64,000 bases of DNA from Heliocidaris erythrogramma (taxonomy: Eukaryota; Echinodermata; Echinoidea; Camarodonta; Echinometridae), in NCBI GenBank assembly GCA_025617745.1, contig CM046867.1, positions 30,124,705 through 30,188,704 of the forward strand. The letters run 5' to 3'. A model generated the notes under the pieces. It was not told the DNA's origin. It searched no databases and saw nothing but the letters and a program-made list of their open reading frames with translations. Of this stretch, positions 1 through 11,100 are shown one piece after another (the stretch's first letter is position 1; each line of letters starts with the position of its first letter). Made by a program: the position numbers and the translations under genes.

Positions 1-1381
1 TGGACAACAAAGCAATCGCTTCTACCCCGCGAAGAGCAAGCGATTGAGACTCCGCCTGCCCAAGCGATTCGGGAACCGAAGCTTGAGAAGCCACATCCGA
101 ATCTGGTTCCACCCGAGTGGAATGAGACAAAGGAGCACTAACAAAGGCCTCCGCAGGCAGAGCCTCGCATGGTTCAACAAAAGTCTCCTCGCCCGGCGGA
201 GCCCCAAGGGCCGCGGGAATAGGAGGCACATGCGAATCCGACTCAGACAAAGAGGAATCAATCACAAAAGGCTGATTAGACTCAAGGCGAGATCCCTGAA
301 TAGGGACAGAAGTCAGGGTTGAAGTAGCCGGTACAAAGGACCAACCCTGATTCTGAGCAAAAGCCCGCATCATACTGAACATATCAGCTTGAGAGGAGCT
401 AGCTGGGTTAGCCAGGTCAGACGGGCAAGAGGCCGGCAAAGCCTTGCCACTTTTTGCCTTCTTCTTGGCCTTTTTCTTGGCTGGCTCGACAAAAGTCGTA
501 GCCGAAACCCTTTTCTTAGAACGCTTAATCGGATTCGTTCGGGTCCCCGAAGCCTCTTCGGAAACACAAACCGATCCCTCCGCGGAGGGGCGTTCACTTC
601 CCTTAAAGGGATTGGAGCGCTCATGGCGTAAGCCTAGAGAATCGCCCAAATCACCCATATTGGCTAAGCAAGAAGATGCAGTAGCCTTGGGTTGGGAGCT
701 AAAAGCTCCCAGTGCGTGGGCAGACCGAGATGACTCGGTATGTGCCCGATGACTACTAAAGGCGTGTGAACCTGCTATTGGACCGCTCGAAAGCAGCAAT
801 AGGGGAGCACTAGTAGTCACGCACTCAGGTGAAAACACCTGTTGCTCCGAAGAGCGTCCATAATTGTTAGCTCGAGCATTCCCATTAGCTGGCAATGTAG
901 ACAGCCCAGGAAGTACTCGTTCCCCCATATGGCGTTTGCCGGGGGCTAGGGTTTGAGAACCCAGACCAACATGGACTAAGCCCGTGGGCTGCCCTGCAGT
1001 AGTGGGGCGCGTCTCCCCTAACGGATCAGAGCGAGTGAACGCTACCGTACGGGAAACAACAGCCCCCCCCTCTGGTCTCAGCGACCGGGGGATTGGATTC
1101 GAGATATCCAAACCACTAGAATCTGACGCCACCCACCCTGAAACCACGGGCTTCGGAGTTGACAATCCCGATTCAGTTAACGCCACCCGTCCCGAAGCCG
1201 CAAGCTCCGAGACTGGCAAACTCTGCAAGGAAACACCACTAGGCAACTTACCCTTAGCCCTCCTCCCTCCCCCGTGTACCGCAGTACTCGGGGGAGTTCT
1301 GGAAGGCCGAGTCGTCTTGCTAGACGACTCTTCGGAAGAAGCAGGTCTCCTTGACCTAGCTGCTTCTTCTTCCGAATCCAT
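1..1381 (-). CDS. 5' part of a long low-complexity ORF, cut by window edge; possibly a retroelement gag-like protein
   Basis: Reading the minus strand from the ATG at 1381-1379 gives 460 codons with no stop up to base 1, so the gene continues outside the window. The protein starts MDSEEEAARSRRPASSEESS and is rich in Ser, Pro, Ala and Gly. About residue 310-330 there is a strongly basic stretch (PAKKKAKKKAKSGK) that could be a nuclear localisation or nucleic-acid-binding segment, followed by a MFSMMRAFAQNQGW helix-like patch. No enzyme motif is visible. The segment is much more GC-rich than its surroundings. A polypyrimidine tract and AG lie just upstream of the ATG (minus sense), so it may begin in an exon. 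A gag-like first ORF of a retroelement (DIRS or LTR type) is one guess; a rapidly evolving host protein is the alternative. No family was recognised. Confidence 0.55.
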   Translation of the reverse strand, partial: MDSEEEAARSRRPASSEESSSKTTRPSRTPPSTAVHGGGRRAKGKLPSGVSLQSLPVSELAASGRVALTESGLSTPKPVVSGWVASDSSGLDISNPIPRSLRPEGGAVVSRTVAFTRSDPLGETRPTTAGQPTGLVHVGLGSQTLAPGKRHMGERVLPGLSTLPANGNARANNYGRSSEQQVFSPECVTTSAPLLLLSSGPIAGSHAFSSHRAHTESSRSAHALGAFSSQPKATASSCLANMGDLGDSLGLRHERSNPFKGSERPSAEGSVCVSEEASGTRTNPIKRSKKRVSATTFVEPAKKKAKKKAKSGKALPASCPSDLANPASSSQADMFSMMRAFAQNQGWSFVPATSTLTSVPIQGSRLESNQPFVIDSSLSESDSHVPPIPAALGAPPGEETFVEPCEALPAEAFVSAPLSHSTRVEPDSDVASQASVPESLGQAESQSLALRGVEAIALLS

Positions 1382-2069
1382 ACCACTGCAATAAAACAGA
1401 CAATAAAGTATACTTTTTTTCAAAATAAGAAATACTTCAACTGAATGCAGTAAATAAGGGTAAAATTATTTGGGAGATATGCACTAAAGAAATTTTCACA
1501 GCCTAAAAACCGTAAGAATAAACGCCGAACCCGAAGGCTCGGTGACAAACGGAAACACCCGCAAACACGGAAATATCTACGTGGGGCTGACCGTGAAAGA
1601 GAAAAATAAATGCCAAGAAAGGGAATCAAAAAATCCCTTGCAATCGGCAAGAGTGACTATTAAAACACAAAGTACTATAATCTAAACGAATATAGGTACC
1701 TAAAAGTGCTTTAACTATGTGAAAAAGCGCACCAAAAAGATACTATACGACCTGATTTCAGGAGCGCTGTGACTATACGTCCTAACTCGTCGGGGGCGAG
1801 CAAGAAAGAGGGAGATGGCCGTAGCGTATTGACGCGCGTGAGTGGCAAAGGGGACAATAGGATTACGGGGGGTGCGCACAATATTGTGACACATGTGTGA
1901 TAATTCTCGAAGGGGTCCCGTAGTCAAGACTACAGGCATAATAGGTAGGTATATATGATTTATTGCAGTAAATTTTTCTTAGTTTTTGTTTTTTTTAATT
2001 TTGGCATTTGCATTTGTCAGTACCCATTTCTATATTTATTTATTTTTGGTAATTATTATTTTCTTTTAG
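1382..2069. other. Flank without recognised gene
   Basis: This is the stretch upstream (minus sense) of the partial ORF. Positions 1715-1945 are fairly GC-rich and contain a short dyad near 1915-1937 (GTAGTCAAGACTAC). It could be a leader or terminal repeat of the element that encodes the ORF. No reading frame of interest was found, and positions 1940-2069 are T-rich and resemble an intron end. Confidence 0.4.
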
Positions 2070-2259
2070 GTGTCGGTGTGGATGCTGCCAGATCTATCCA
2101 TCTTTTACTGTGGGAGATTGTGTGTGTTGCCAAGCGATCCCAAAGGTGGAGAATGAAGCAGAATGCAACAACGTTGACTGTATCACCCAGGATGATGATT
2201 TTGATGCAGCGATTCTAAACCCCACTGTGTTGTTTATCGCTTGGGTGCAAATTCACTGA
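2070..2259 (+). pseudogene. P2X7 C-terminal (cytoplasmic zinc) domain-like exon, fragment
   Basis: After a T-rich tract and the acceptor TTTTAG, one frame reads RCGCC...CVCCQAIPK...CITQDDDF...LNPTVLFIAW and stops at TGA 2257-2259. The spacing of the CxCGxC, CxCC and CIT cysteines and the following L-x-P-x-V-L segment matches the intracellular domain of the P2X7 receptor. In vertebrates this domain follows the channel; in invertebrate genomes it recurs in many orphan genes. The expected next block (a YR..W region) is missing in frame, so this is a broken or partial copy. There is no evidence for a P2X channel domain here. The domain call is recognition by eye. Confidence 0.5.
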
Positions 2260-3470
2260 GAGGTGGCGTGCTATTGCAAGGGGATTTCAAGATCGCAACA
2301 ATGATTAAGTGTTTCGTATTTCAGTTTTTTTTTAATTGTAGGTGTCCTGTCATGCCTTGTACAATTGCCTGCTCTCTAATTTTCATGAACTTTGCAAGAA
2401 ATTTGGGCATCATTTGCCATTCCATATACTGGTCTGGTCGTGACAAAGTAGGGATGAAAGGTAAAAAGAAAAAAAAAATCATTACCGTCAAACTCATCAC
2501 GGTTCAAAATATATATCAGAAAATCGAGATCATATAGGAAACATGACCTTCCCAGGCGCTGTATGGACAAAGGAATTTTACACGTGGTTACCAGCAGGCA
2601 TACATGTACATGTCGACGGTGCAGGTGGTGGTTATGGTCGTCGATTAATTGGTAATGTTAAGTAGATTCGAATTTAGAAGAAAGATTATGTTAGAAGAAG
2701 CTTCTACCTTGTGGAAAGATTCGTTCGGAAAGTACAGAGAACGGATATGCAATTCCTTCAAGGGATCGCCCTTATGGAAGGTGGGACTGGAGTAATGGAA
2801 ATCTATGTCAACGACGTCGAAAAGCGGAATGACAATGTAAGTAGGCACTTTTCCTTTTTTGGGGGGTGTCAGCTGGTATTTTGCAACCAGATATGGTGTC
2901 AGTTTTTATATTTTTGTAATGTACACCTATACTGCTATCTTGTGGCAAATTTTGGTCCATGGGCTGAGCGGGGTAAATTTCCGCTTCCACTAAGGCCTGG
3001 GGGCCACCCCCACCCTATTGGTACCAGCTGACACCCATTTCCTGACTTAGAGTCATGGTCTAAGTATATTTCAGGGGTCAAACCTCCTGGGCTCAGTGGG
3101 GTAAGCCAAGATGTCGCAGGCTCCTGGTCTATTAGGGTTACTGCAATATGTCAGGTGTGTAGAAGTATAGAAGTCAAATCTGGGTTCCAGGTTTAAACGA
3201 GAGGTTTTCGTCATGATAATAAATATACTTTTTGGAAAGGATTGAGAGTGAGTAAGTGAAGGGCATTGGGTTATTTGAAGTAGATGGATCCTTAGAAATA
3301 TTTTTTTATTATTTGTGTGTGTGTGTGTGTGTTGATGGCGGGGGGGGGGGGGGGGGGGGGGTATATTAGTGTTATTGAAAGTATAGTGGTGTGATTGATG
3401 GTTAGGTGCCACTTTTCAATTTGTTTATTCTTTGGTCTGGTTGAAGAAAAGTAGGAGTAGGTAGATGAAA
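2260..3470. other. Non-coding stretch with short exon-like ORF and simple repeats
   Basis: A short open stretch at 2711-2837 ends at a good donor (AAT|GTAAGTAGG), but its product was not recognised. A (GT)n tract lies at 3313-3331 and is followed by a run of 22 G at 3340-3361. Nothing else recognisable was seen. Confidence 0.35.
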
Positions 3471-3595
3471 TGTATATGCATATGATAGATTGTTCATGTT
3501 GTGTAAGAAAACAATGTTAAGTTATTTTGAACTATGAAAAATGCATATTTGTAGAATATTTATTATATGACCAATGGTGTAGTTGATTGCATTTG
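3471..3595. repeat. 125-bp repeat, first of three copies
   Basis: The block starting TGTATATGCATATGATAG is repeated nearly identically at 3750-3874 and 6349-6472. The first two copies flank the half-element at 3597-3727; the third belongs to the second unit of the 2.6-kb duplication. Confidence 0.7.
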
Positions 3596-4118
3596 GCAAA
3601 TGAGGTGAAACCGGAAACGGCATTCACTTGCAGATGATAACTAAATGTATTCAAGTGATGTGCAATTAACTTCATTTAACCATTCATTTTTAGGAAAAAT
3701 GCAAAAAAACTAGTATTTTCCAAGGGGTATGAATAATTTTGTTGTTAACTGTATATGCATATGATAGATTGTTCATGTTGTGTAAGAAAACAATGTTAAG
3801 TTATCTTGAACTATGAAAAATGCATATTTGTAGAAAATTTATTATATGACCATTGGTGTAGTTGATTGCATTTGACATGACAAATTGTAAAGTGTAAAAA
3901 TATGGAACTAAATTATTTTTTACTGGATTTTTGTGAAACTTTGAGTAATATTTTTGTTTTAATTTTTCATTTATTTAAAGGAAGTTCACTCTAGTGTGGA
4001 CATGCTTTGTAAAAGTATTTGGAAGTATTACAGTGTTAACCATTGGAATACTTTAATAGGACGATTGCTATGATGAGTGAAAATAATAATGCATTTGTGA
4101 TTGTTGTTGTGTTAACAG

Positions 4119-4373
4119 GTAGGAGAGGTGAACCTGTACAAAAGCAAACATGTGAGGAGTTTGGAGGTACATGATAAAGAAGGAGGTCTATTGAAGGTTT
4201 CGATGTGGGAAGAGGCAGCCGACATGTCTCTATTGAGATGTTCTAAACTGTTATTCCGGAATGTGGAAGTGAATAATAATTCAAGGTGGGGTGCAAATGT
4301 GGACTCGACCCCTTCAATGAAAATAGAGCTAAGCACAGCTAGGCCGTGGGCCGAGCGAGAATTCAGGGCTTAA
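4119..4373 (+). CDS. OB-fold-like terminal exon, copy 1
   Basis: An acceptor (GTGTTAACAG) is followed by an open frame VGEVNLYKSKHV that runs to the TAA at 4371-4373. The segment SLEVHDKEGGLLKVSMWEEA resembles the central strands of replication protein A-type OB folds, where an 'x-D-x-x-G-x-x-x-V-x-L-W-x-x-x-A' pattern is usual. That resemblance is weak-to-moderate and based on one motif. RPA-like OB-fold genes are known passengers of some Helitrons, but no Rep/helicase motif is present here. No upstream exon could be joined to it. The alternative is a chance-conserved exon of an unknown gene. Confidence 0.35.
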   Translation, partial: VGEVNLYKSKHVRSLEVHDKEGGLLKVSMWEEAADMSLLRCSKLLFRNVEVNNNSRWGANVDSTPSMKIELSTARPWAEREFRA

Positions 4374-4702
4374 TTTTCACTTTTTGGACTGACTTTGTGG
4401 TACATATTTTATGGTAGCCATAAATTAGCGTAAAAATACACAAATCCCAAATCAGCTTGTTCCCGGGTAAAAGGGTTGTCCGTTTTTTGAAAATCTGCAA
4501 AAATCGTGGCATAATTATGTCTCTCGGCTCAAAGAAAAAACGAAAGAGGCTGACGTGAATTGACCAATGAGCGATCGAGTATGAGCAAACATGGCGCCGT
4601 CCACTTACTGCGGTGACAGTGATGATCACCAGCAAAAAAGTGCAAAATCTTCGTGTTTTATACACAATGCTAAGTTGTCCGGGAAATCTTTTACCAAGCA
4701 TA

Positions 4703-6325
4703 CCCCTTGGAAAATTCTAGTTTTTTGCATTTTTCCTAAAAATTAATGGTTAACTGAATTTAATTTGCACATCAGTTGAATACATTTAGTTATCATCTGC
4801 AAATGAATGCTGTTTCTGGTTTCACCTCATTTGCATAACAATAGAAAAGGTGAATTATCCAAACTGGGTGATGTTCAAAATTATTCATACCCTTGGTGAT
4901 CTATTGACTTTGTCAATCAGTATGAATCCAGTCCTTGTGATTAATACTCGTAACACTTTCTTCACACTGTCACAATGCTTCTGGAGGTCTCTACTGAGAT
5001 ATCAGGCCAATACCTGGTCTCCAATGGCCCAATCTCCTTGAGGATGTTGTCCACACATGCCATCACCTGGTCTTCAGGGGATTCGATGGATTTAAAGCAG
5101 ATTTTGTGTTTGCAGGTGGTGTAGTTTTAGACGTCATGAGGATAGGACTATGATATTGATATTTTCGTTAATATTCCTTACATTTTAATGACAATTCTGT
5201 ATCTAAGTTGAAAAATTTAGCACTCTTCCTGGAGAGACTTCCCTAGAGGCATTCACTGTTGCACTGTCAAGGGAAGGTATTTCCTGATACTTTTGTTCCA
5301 TTATTATTAAGAATGTTTAGGGAGGGCATGGTAGTTGTCTAAAGGTTGGATGGTGCCAATTTTATCAGTTTATTCAGTTACACTGATTGACACATTTTTG
5401 ATATGGACACATGCAAGTGGGTACTCTAGTGAAGCTTAAAATACTGATCTTTATGTTCCAGTGCACTGTCAAAGTGGTAGCATTTTGTGCACTGCAGCTG
5501 GTAACATGGAGGGCATATGGTATAAATTTGGTTTACATTCATTTTGATATCAAGGATTGTAGCTTTCATACCAAAGATACAAAGAATATACCATATGAAG
5601 ATTGATATACAGTAACAGTCAATGTGGGATGTGTATGGTACTCAAAGGTTACATACTGTTATTCATGGTGACCTGATGTTAGAGTCATGCAATGACTTTA
5701 ATATCACCAACATGGCCTTCCTGAGCACTCTGATTAAGAATAGGGCCAATGAATAAAGGTGAACCCTCCCACAGGCAGTGCAAAAGGGAAGGGCTCTTCA
5801 GGAATGGTGCTTTGCTTCATAAGTAGATAGAGAATTTTCATTAAAATGCATGGAATAAATGACTGAATATTTCAATATCATAGTCTTGTCATCATGAAGT
5901 CGATAACTGCATCACCTGTAGGACACGAAATCTAATGAACTCCCTGAAGGTCAGGTGAAGGCATGTGTGGACACATCCTCAAGGAGATTGAGCCATTGGA
6001 GAACAGGTACTGGCCTGATATCCCAGCAGAGACCCCTCCGGAAGCCTTGTGACGGTGTATTGAAAGTAAGTGAATTACAAGCATTAATCACAAGGATCGG
6101 ATTCATACTGATTGACAAAGTCAATAAATCACCAAGGGTATGAATAATTTTGAACATCGCCCGGTTAGGATAACTCACCTTTTCTATTGTTATGCAAATG
6201 AGGTGAAACCGGAAACGGCATTCACTTGCAGATGATAACTAAATGTATTCAAGTGATGTGCAATTAACTTCATTTAACCATTCATTTTTAGGAAAAATGC
6301 AAAAAAACTAGTATTTTCCAAGGGG
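4703..6325. mobile_element. Tc1-like non-autonomous foldback element with ~350-bp inverted repeats
   Basis: The sequences 4703-5055 and 5960-6325 are near-perfect inverted copies of each other. They contain the GGTATGAATAATTTTG block common in Tc1-type termini. The ends read CCCCTTGGAAAA and TTTTCCAAGGGG and are flanked by TA on both sides (4701-4702 and 6326-6327), as expected for TA target duplication. The central ~900 bases (5060-5955) contain no transposase frame, so mobility would need a partner element. A half copy (right terminus only) lies at 3597-3733. Confidence 0.75.
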
Positions 6326-6716
6326 TATGAATAATTTTGTTGTTAACTGTATATGCATATGATAGATTGTTCATGTTGTGTAAGAAAACAATGTTAAGTT
6401 ATCTTGAACTATGAAAAATGCATATTTGTAGAATATTTATTATATGACCAATGGTGTAGTTGATTGCATTTGACATGACAAATTGTAAAGTGTAAAAATA
6501 TGGAACTAAATTATTTTTTACTGGATTTTTGTGAAACTTTGAGTAATATGTTTGTTTTAATTTTTCATTTATTTAAAGGAAGTTCACTCTAGTGTGGACA
6601 TGCTTTGTAAGAGTATTTGGAAGTATTACAGTGTTAACCATTGGAATACTTTAAAAGGGCGATTGCTATGATGAGTGAAAATAATAATGCATTTGTGATT
6701 GTTGTTGTGTTAACAG

Positions 6717-6971
6717 GTAGGAGAGGTGAACCTGTACAAAAGCAAACATGTGACGAGTTTGGAGGTGCATGATAAAGAAGGTGGTCTACTGACGGTTTCC
6801 ATGTGGGAAGAGGCAGCCGACATGTCTCTATTGAGATGTTCTAAACTGTTATTCCGGAATGTGGAAGTGAATAATAATTCGAGGTGGGGTGCAAATGTGG
6901 ACTCGACCCCTTCAATGAAAATAGAGCTAAGCACAGCTAGGCCGTGGGCCGAGCAAGAATTCAGGGCTTAA
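6717..6971 (+). CDS. OB-fold-like terminal exon, copy 2
   Basis: This is the duplicate of the exon at 4119-4373, with the same acceptor and the same stop. It is open throughout but differs by several amino acids (for example Arg to Thr in SKHV(R/T)S, Lys to Thr in LL(K/T)VSMW). An open frame kept in both copies despite replacement changes suggests coding constraint until recently, but two copies of 80 codons are not proof. Confidence 0.35.
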   Translation, partial: VGEVNLYKSKHVTSLEVHDKEGGLLTVSMWEEAADMSLLRCSKLLFRNVEVNNNSRWGANVDSTPSMKIELSTARPWAEQEFRA

Positions 6972-8157
6972 TTTTCACTTTTTGGACTGACTTTGTGGCA
7001 CATATTTTATGGTAGCCATAAATTAGTGTAAAAATAAACAAATCCCAAATCAGCTTGTTCCCGGGTAAAAGGGTTGTCCGTTTTTTGAAAATCTGCAAAA
7101 ATCGTGGCATAATTATGTCTCTCAGCTCAAAGAAAAAACGAAAGAGGCTGACGTGAATTGACCAATGAGCGATCGAGTATGAGCAAACATGGCGTCGTCC
7201 ACTGACTGCGGTGACAGTGATGATCACCAGCAAAAAAGTGCAAAATCTTCGTGTTTTATACATAATATAATATAATATAGTATGGCGGTGCGGCTTCGGC
7301 TGCGTCCGCTGGGCGTCTCTGCTCTAAATTTCATCATTTTGCTTGATTAATATATTTGATGCCTATTTTGGATATGTTTATTTGATACATGGGAACATTT
7401 GGATTATCATAAAGCTTCGTTTGCGATTTTACAGAACTTCATCTTGTTTTTGCGAGTCATATTCTTCATCATATCCTTCATCGTTTTGCAGAACAAAATC
7501 ATACCGGTCCCAGGAACACCTTTTCGTGTGTGTGTGTGCTTTTATGCACTTTGTAGACCCTGGTTCTTCAGCTCTCCTGTCCAGTGTTTATTTTATTTCT
7601 TTTCGTTCCTGTCTTGCGAACCAAGCTAATTTTTCTGGCTATAATTATAGCTGATATTTATTACATATGATTACATATGACAGACGGTGTTACGGACCAT
7701 GACATGGAATATATTCGCCTTGCTCTTTTGTTTCTTCAAGACTATACTTCATTTTCTCTATCTTGGATCACAATTTTCTACTACACACTACTTCTCCATA
7801 TACTCAGAAGAGGGCTATTAACATTCCTTTCCAGTCTGACCTTGCCTGCTTTGTTTTTGTTTCGACCGTTGGAACCGACAGCTGCTTTTACGATCACTCT
7901 CTCCGCATCTCTCTCCTTATGTGTGTGTGCGATGTCCAAGCCTGTTGCAGTCTACAGACTAGCATCTTTTGAAATTCATGTTTACAAACATTCTGGAGCT
8001 CACAATCAACATGTATATGTCGCCCAGGAAGCGGTGTTTCCAGTGTCTCGAAGATGGAGCTTGAGGATAATGGCGGGATAGAGACACTGACTCATTTTTG
8101 TCTTTTTTTTAGTTTATAAGGGTGCAGGCGTGTGTGTCTGTGTGTATTTAAGGTGTC

Positions 8158-11100
8158 ATGAACTTTCTTGTATTTTATTTTTTAATTTCGTGTTTATGTT
8201 CTTGCGGGGTTGCGTCTAGTTTTGAATATGTTACGCTAAAATCATTTAAACGCTTAAAATACTTTCACTCCCGAATTTTGTATTATCAGAACTCTGTGGC
8301 CACCTTTCAAACTACGTTATTTCAGACAAATAATCAAATATTTTATCGTCTTTTCCTATCTGGTGACGTAGAAACTAATCCTGGTCCAAACTACAAATTT
8401 CCTTGCGGTAAATGTGATAAACCCGTAAAAAACAACCAACATGGCCTATTGTGTTCCACCTGCCAAAAGTGGTACCATACTAAATGTCTTGAAATCTCTC
8501 TCTCTGAGTATACCAGGTTATATCATAACCCCAATGAAAATTGGGTCTGTTTGACGTGCTCATTACCACCTTTTTGTGACTCCCTTTTTACTCAATCCTG
8601 TGAAGATATTCAACCCTCTCAACCAATTTTACCTCCTATCCCTGAAGTTAGAATACAGAATACTGTTGATGAAAGCGCTTTATATGAATCATTTAATGAT
8701 ACTTTTAATGGTAAAGGGTTGCATCTTGTTCATTTGAATGTTAGATCAATTCTGTTTAAAATACCTGAACTACGACTCCTTTTCTCCCAAAATAGAATCT
8801 CTGTAATTGCAATCACAGAAACGTGGTTAAACTCTTCCGTGAACGATGAAGAAGTTTGTATCGATGGATATTGTATTTTAAGACGAGACCGTGTAGGAGA
8901 ACATGGTGGTGGAGTCTGTCTTTATATTAGAAATGATATTGCATTTAACGTACGAGAAGATCTTACACAAAATGATATTGAATCGTTATGGATTGACATT
9001 CTATTACCCCATACAAAACCCATTACTCTAGGTGTTGTGTACAGACCCCCTACAGATCATTATTTTATTGAATATCTCACTGACACCTTGGATAAATTAA
9101 CAAAAGATGATGAGGTTATAATTTTAGGGGACATGAATATCTGCCTTTTGCAGCAGTCTTCATTATCAAAAAATACAAGAATATTTTGAATTTAAATGGT
9201 TTGAGTCAACTTATAACTAAACCCACTCGAACAACATCGGCCACTTCATCATTAATAGACCATGTAATCAGCAGTAAAGAAGAAAATATTTGTCAAAGTG
9301 GTGTTATTGAAATTGGCCTAAGTGATCATTTTTTAACCTACTGCTCTAGGAAGCTAATAAGACCTGTATTCAAACAGCATAGAAAAATAAATATTCGGTG
9401 TATGAGAAACTATTGTATAGATGATTTTAATAATGTTTTATCTCGAGTCAATTGGTCTGACATATTAGAATGTAAAGAAGTAAATACTGCGTGGTCAATT
9501 TTCAAAAATATTTCCATGTCTATAGTTGATAAATGTGCTCCATTAAAACAAGTAAGAATTAAGCAAAGAACCGATAAGTGGATGAATGCTGAAATTATTT
9601 CGTTAATAAGACAAAGATATATAGCTTTTAAAAGAATGAAAAAGAATTGTGGTAATTTAGAATTAGAAAAGAAATATAAACTTTTACGTAATTTGGTGCA
9701 AAGAAAAGTGAGACAGGCTATAAAAATGAATACTTCCAAAATCAAATTGATGAGCATAAAAATGATTCTAAAAAGTTGTGGAAGAATCTGAAAGATTTAG
9801 GTTGTAAAAACAAACAAAAGAATATTAAAGAGAATGTTATTAATATCCAAGGGGAGTTATGTCATGATAATATGAGGATAGCGAACGAATTTAACAATTA
9901 TTTCACAACTGTGGCAGAAAAAATAGCTAGTAATCTGCCAGATAGCAACACAAATGATTTTGGAACGGACAGTGTTAAATTACAAAAATTATACGACACT
10001 ACGGGTGTGTCGAAAGGTTGTTTTCTTTTTTCTCCTGTCAAAGAAAAGTTTGTTTTAGATGAATTAAATAAGTTGAAAATATCAAAATGTACCGGGCTTG
10101 ACTTGGTACCTGCCAGATTTTTGAAGGATGGAGCTAAATATTTGTATAAACCTTTAACTTACATCATTAACTTATCTATCTCAACCTCCACCTTCCCTGA
10201 TGAAATGAAAATTGCAAAAGTAACACCCCTTTAAAAAAGAAAGATAAAACTAATGTTAGCAATTATAGACCGATTAGCGTTTTAAGTATAGTCTCGAAGG
10301 TCCCAGAGAAATGTGTGTATGCCCAATTAGAGAACTACTTTCAAGAAAACAAAATAGTATACGAATTTCAATCTGGTTTTAGAAATGGTTATTCCACTGA
10401 AACTTGTCTTATTCACCTGTTAGATTTTGTGAGGAACGAAATTTCCCAAGGACGTTTTGTTGGGATGGTTCTTCTTGACTTGCAAAAAGCCTTCGATACC
10501 GTTAACCATAATATACTGTTAAGTAAATTAGAAATAATGGGTTTAAATTCTGCATGTGTGCAATGGTTTAGGTCTTACTTGACCAATCGTCATCAAGTTG
10601 TCTCGTTGCAAAATGTACTCTCCGATTCTATGCCCATAAGATGCGGAGTTCCCCAGGGGAGCATATTAGGTCCTATTCTTTTCATGTGCTACATTAATGA
10701 TATGTGTGTTTGTGTCAACGACAGTAAATTACTTTTATATGCGGATGACAGTGTGTTACTATATTCTGGTACTGATCCTAAGCTGATCGGGAAAAACTTA
10801 GCTTAGAATTATCAAACTGTGTTAATTGGATGACAGCAAATAAGCTTAGCTTACATATTGGTAAAACCGAAAGTATTTTGTTTTGTTCGCGGGGTAGGCT
10901 GAAGTATACTGATGATTTCAATATAAGTTATAACAATCAACTCATTAAGAGACAGGATTCTGTGAAGTATTTAGGACTAAATATAGCTAGTGATCTTTCT
11001 TGCTCAAGTTTGGTTGACAGTATTGTCAAAAAAGCTAATGCTCGTCTAAAATTCTTGTAGCGTTATCAAAATTGCATGAACTTAAAATCAAGACGCATTT

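Larger units (their letters stand above)
3597..7264 (+). repeat. 2.6-kb direct duplication (units begin 3597 and 6195)
   Basis: The sequence from 3597 to about 4666 recurs from 6195 to about 7264 with a period of 2598 bases and only scattered substitutions. Each unit starts inside a Tc1-like terminal repeat (CAAATGAGGTGAAACCGG), runs through the 125-bp repeat and an OB-fold-like exon, and ends near TTCGTGTTTTATAC. The first unit is followed by the Tc1-like element, whose right terminus forms the start of the second unit. The second unit is interrupted at its end by the LINE and its flank resumes at 11941 (CTAAGTTGTCCGGG, matching 4670). Unequal recombination between terminal repeats would explain the arrangement. 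Confidence 0.75.

Noticed and set aside
984-1394. 136-codon plus-strand ORF
   Set aside because: It lies opposite the longer uninterrupted minus-strand frame 1-1381; GC-rich composition explains the shadow frame.
3071-3412. Minus-strand ORF with poly-Pro and His-Thr repeats
   Set aside because: The sequence comes from translating the G run and (GT)n tract; no gene.
4112-4336. Paired minus-strand ORFs at 4112-4336 and 6710-6934
   Set aside because: They are antisense to the OB-fold-like exons, and the splice acceptor and motif are on the plus strand.
7677-8081. 134-codon ORF in the LINE 5' leader
   Set aside because: Hydrophobic, low-information product, no LINE ORF1 motif, and the 2A/PHD ORF begins only at 8158.
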